10,632 nt of DNA, taken from assembly GCA_004335835.1 (NCBI GenBank), contig RWJK01001261.1:20424-31055 (forward strand), in the 5' to 3' direction. Both the position numbers and the translations under genes were made by a program. This stretch comes from Scenedesmus sp. ARA3. Its lineage: Eukaryota > Chlorophyta > Chlorophyceae > Sphaeropleales > Scenedesmaceae. Shown piece after piece: positions 8,450 to 10,632 of the stretch; the stretch's first letter is position 1, and the number at the start of each line of letters is the position of its first letter. Below the pieces are notes generated by a model. The model saw nothing but the letters and a program-made list of their open reading frames with translations. It made no database searches and was not told where the DNA came from.

Positions 8450-9614
8450 TTACCACCTTACCGTACAATACCATCTTCATCCACCTGGCAGGCAACTGGC
8501 TATGTCGAATTCCATCCAGCCTGCCTGCCTGCCATCCTGTCAGCCTCGTGCCTTTTTCATTCCTTTTCTTGGTGTGTACGCAATCCACTTACAGCGTGAT
8601 ATTGGAACAAATGCACTCCAGCAGCTGTCGGTGGCACACAGCATCATCATCAGCAGCAGCGGCATCAATGTGTTGGCTGTGAAACCCTGCATTTAAGACG
8701 CGGGCGTAGTGGTCAGGGAGAGAATAGCATTCATCGCATCCTGAGCCCTCCTGCATGCCAATATGTGGGTGGTGATGGCTGCATGAGGCCTGGTGGCAGT
8801 TTTTGTGCTGTCCCTGATCAGAACGCCTGCATCTTGAATTCTGACCCTGATCAGGCTTGCACGGCTGAGGATGCAGCGGCTGCCTGCACCAGTACCAATG
8901 GTGCCAGTGGCATGCAGAGGCGGTGCCGAACTATTGTGATGTGGCATATGCATGGTAATAACCATGACAGAATGGTCCACCAGGGATGTTGTAGTACTTC
9001 GATGCTGTGTGGTGGAAAGAGCCGTGCTGGTGCAGTTTAGGCAGAGACAACACTTGCTGACCCTCCAGGCACGTTTAAAAGCAGTAGAGCGCACAGCTGT
9101 GCTGCATGCTCTGAGACAGGTAACATATGGCTTACAGGGCTCGCCTGTCACTTTCGGTGATTTTGGGCAAGCACAATGAAGGAAAACAACGTGCTGAAAA
9201 CAAAGGGTGTGTCACACACCGTTGCCGATGCGTCTGCATCGTGCACATGCGCAGGCACGCATGCACAATGTTCAGTTTTGCTACTCACACACAGCAGCCG
9301 ATGTGGCAAAATTTTGATTTAAAGCAAGCATGACTCATGACAAGGCGGCCATCGCATGAGTGCCATTTGAAAAGTTCAGCTCCTTCGTAAAGTTCATGCC
9401 ATAGACTGCGGCAGTATGCACTTCCTAGGGCCCAGCCAGGGTCACCGCCTCAGCCAGGCACTCCGCTGAAGTTTACCGAATCTGGGTCAACAGCAGCAGC
9501 TGCCAGCAGCGCTTGCAGGGCTCCGCACATGCTGCTGAATTGATGTTGTTTCGATGCAAACAAACTGTCACGTGAGGCTAAAAGCCTAAGATAGACTGAT
9601 AATGACGACGGCAA

Positions 9615-9620
9615 TATAAA
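9615..9620 (+). promoter_or_regulatory. Possible TATA box for gene C
   Basis: TATAAA in a local AT-rich context, about 290 bases upstream of the gene C ATG. The distance would imply a long 5' UTR. No other promoter element was recognised, so this is a weak candidate. Confidence 0.2.
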
Positions 9621-9859
9621 CGGTCAGTGCTGATGATCACCTGCATCACGGCTGGAGCTTCAGCGTGACCTGCACACGTCACTCTTACCGGTAGTCGGTC
9701 ACAACACTGCCGCGACGTCGATAAGTGCATGGAAGCACTTGCGGACAGATGTATCCATTCCGATAGTGTATCATCACAGCTAGTCATTCATTCTGCAACT
9801 TGCTCGATATCAGGGGGACATAAGACAAAGACGACTACAGGCCTGTAGCATCAATTGAT

Positions 9860-9883
9860 ATGTGCCTTACTAGCGCTCTGTAA
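9860..9883 (+). promoter_or_regulatory. Possible upstream ORF before gene C
   Basis: An ATG at 9860 opens a seven-codon frame (Met-Cys-Leu-Thr-Ser-Ala-Leu) closed by TAA at 9881-9883, 28 bases before the gene C start. Gene B also has a short upstream frame right before its ATG, though the sequences are not alike. Confidence 0.22.
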
Positions 9884-9911
9884 CCTACCCTGCATCAATA
9901 TCAGCTTTTCT

Positions 9912-10632
9912 ATGTCTCGTAGTCTCTTCTATGCTGCAGCCCTTGTGCTGCTGTGTGCTGCCTCAGCACAGGCCTCACGCTGGAGCCTGGAGTCCGACTA
10001 GCAGGGCCGAAACCTGCTGCAGACCCCTGACTGCACCAGAGTCGACGACCACTGCGATACCTGCCGCTTCCAGAGAGTTCCAGGCACCCGCCGCAGCGAG
10101 CTGCTGTGCACCACCTGCAAGCTCGGTTACAAGCTGCGTCGCGATGGCACCTCAAAGCATTGCGGTGAGCTTGCAAGGTGCTTTAGTTGCGCACCTCAAT
10201 TCGGATTATGGGCGTGCTTTGCAAGCTCTGCGGATGACGGATGACGAGGAGTCATCACCCACAGCTCAGCAGTAGTGCCAGCTGCAAGGCATTTCCTTAC
10301 CCTCCATTTCCTAAGGCTAAGCGCTCGGGTAATTACCTGTTACACGCAAGTGTAAACTGCCAATTTGAGCCAGACAACAGCAGCTCAGCGCTGAGCTAGC
10401 AGTAGTGCCAGCTGTACAGCCTGGCGTGATTACTAATCACGTAGTACGCCATTCATGAATGGTGCACAGCTGTAGTGTCCAGCCCTGCATCACTGCAGCA
10501 GCTGCTGCTCATCTGTGCCACCTGTCTGTTGTTTGAAACTGCTGACTCGTTTGCTGCCTGCCTGCCTCTCCTGCCCTGCAGACTGTGCCCCTGGCCTGTA
10601 CAAGAATGTCACCTCCGGCGACTGCGTCTCCT
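9912..10632 (+). CDS. Gene C: 5' end of a third paralogue, with an in-frame TAG after the signal peptide
   Basis: Exon 1 is 9912-10164; exon 2 starts at 10582 and runs off the window. The ATG opens a clear signal peptide (core FYAAALVLLCAASAQAS). The end of exon 1 matches gene B: Cys-x-x-Cys pairs, then KLGYKLRRDGTSKHCG against DTGYRLRRDGSSKICG in gene B, with the last codon split in phase 1 in both. Exon 2 begins Asp-Cys-Ala-Pro-Gly-Leu as in gene B and has an N-x-T site. However, codon 30 is TAG (9999-10001), and no Met follows it in exon 1. As written, translation would stop after 29 residues. The rest of the exon, its splice sites and frame look intact, so this is a young pseudogene, a null allele, a sequence error, or a gene whose real first exon is spliced to the CAG at 10002-10004. 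Readthrough is possible but unsupported. Confidence 0.65.
10165..10581 (+). other. Gene C intron 1
   Basis: The donor is GTGAGC after TGC-G (phase 1). The acceptor follows a long CTGCCTGCCTCTCCTGCC pyrimidine-rich run ending in CAG at 10579-10581. At 417 bases it is close in length to gene B intron 1 (436), but the interior sequence is not evidently alike. It contains a direct repeat (AGCAGTAGTGCCAGCTG near 10268 and 10398) and three palindromes at 10382-10462. Confidence 0.85.
10382..10462. repeat. Cluster of three palindromes in gene C intron 1
   Basis: AGCTCAGCGCTGAGCT at 10382-10397 is a perfect 16-base palindrome. CGTGATTA and TAATCACG at 10425-10441 are exact arms around one base. CCATTCATGAATGG at 10449-10462 is a perfect 14-base palindrome. 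A further pairing, TGGCGT (10422-10427) with ACGCCA (10446-10451), overlaps the second palindrome and extends to the edge of the third. Confidence 0.75.

Larger units (their letters stand above)
6785..9911. other. Spacer between genes B and C: presumed 3' UTR of B and promoter/5' UTR of C
   Basis: More than 3 kb without a supported gene. The start (6785-6846) is an irregular CTG/CAG tract that could fold. A 304-codon open stretch at 7785-8696 (+) shows no domain, is rich in His, Cys and Gln, and contains small tandem repeats, so I do not call it a gene. A Cys-bearing open stretch near 8700-9040 is discussed separately as a weak candidate. A TATAAA lies at 9615-9620, about 290 bases before the gene C start. 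The only TGTAA I found is at 9879-9883, very close to gene C. Confidence 0.55.

Noticed and set aside
7785..8696. Open reading frame of 303 codons on the + strand
   Set aside because: It has no domain, signal peptide or paralogue, its composition resembles the surrounding DNA, and it runs through tandem repeats and the hairpin. Long open stretches arise by chance in this GC-rich, CTG-rich sequence.
9912..10164. Nuclear code in which TAG means Gln, as in some ulvophycean algae
   Set aside because: Genes A and B use CAG and CAA freely for Gln and have no TAG or TAA in their exons, so one TAG in gene C does not support reassignment.

Overview
The window looks like nuclear DNA of a green alga. 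The coding exons are GC-rich and start or end at introns with GT...AG borders. The noncoding DNA is full of CAG/CTG trinucleotide runs, and the gene spacing is several kilobases. This style fits chlorophycean algae of the Scenedesmus/Tetradesmus or Chlamydomonas kind. The lineage is inferred from style, not from a marker gene. No RNA gene, transposase, CRISPR array or bacterial operon was seen.

The window holds a head-to-tail array of three related genes on the + strand, here called A, B and C. Gene A is cut by the left edge: positions 1-183 are the end of an intron and 184-1389 is its last exon. Gene B is complete by my model: exons 3407-3677, 4114-4458, 4900-5318 and 5579-6784, encoding 746 residues. 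Gene C runs off the right edge: exon 1 is 9912-10164 and exon 2 starts at 10582. It carries an in-frame TAG at 9999-10001, just after its signal peptide. Intron phases match wherever the genes can be compared. The last exons of A and B are both exactly 1206 nt.

The encoded proteins appear secreted and very cysteine-rich. They have a signal peptide, a short Cys-rich cap, about eight or nine GCC2/GCC3 (ephrin-receptor-like) modules, two PAN/Apple-like modules, and a conserved C-terminal tail containing Arg-Gly-Asp. No transmembrane segment or GPI-type tail follows. Extracellular, cell-wall or surface recognition roles are plausible but not shown.

The spacers (1390-3406 and 6785-9911) show no convincing gene. 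They hold trinucleotide runs, small imperfect tandem repeats and hairpins, and presumably the 3' UTRs and promoters. The points most worth checking are the nonsense codon in gene C, a duplicated in-frame splice acceptor in intron 2 of gene B, the GCC-plus-double-PAN architecture, and a cluster of palindromes in intron 1 of gene C.
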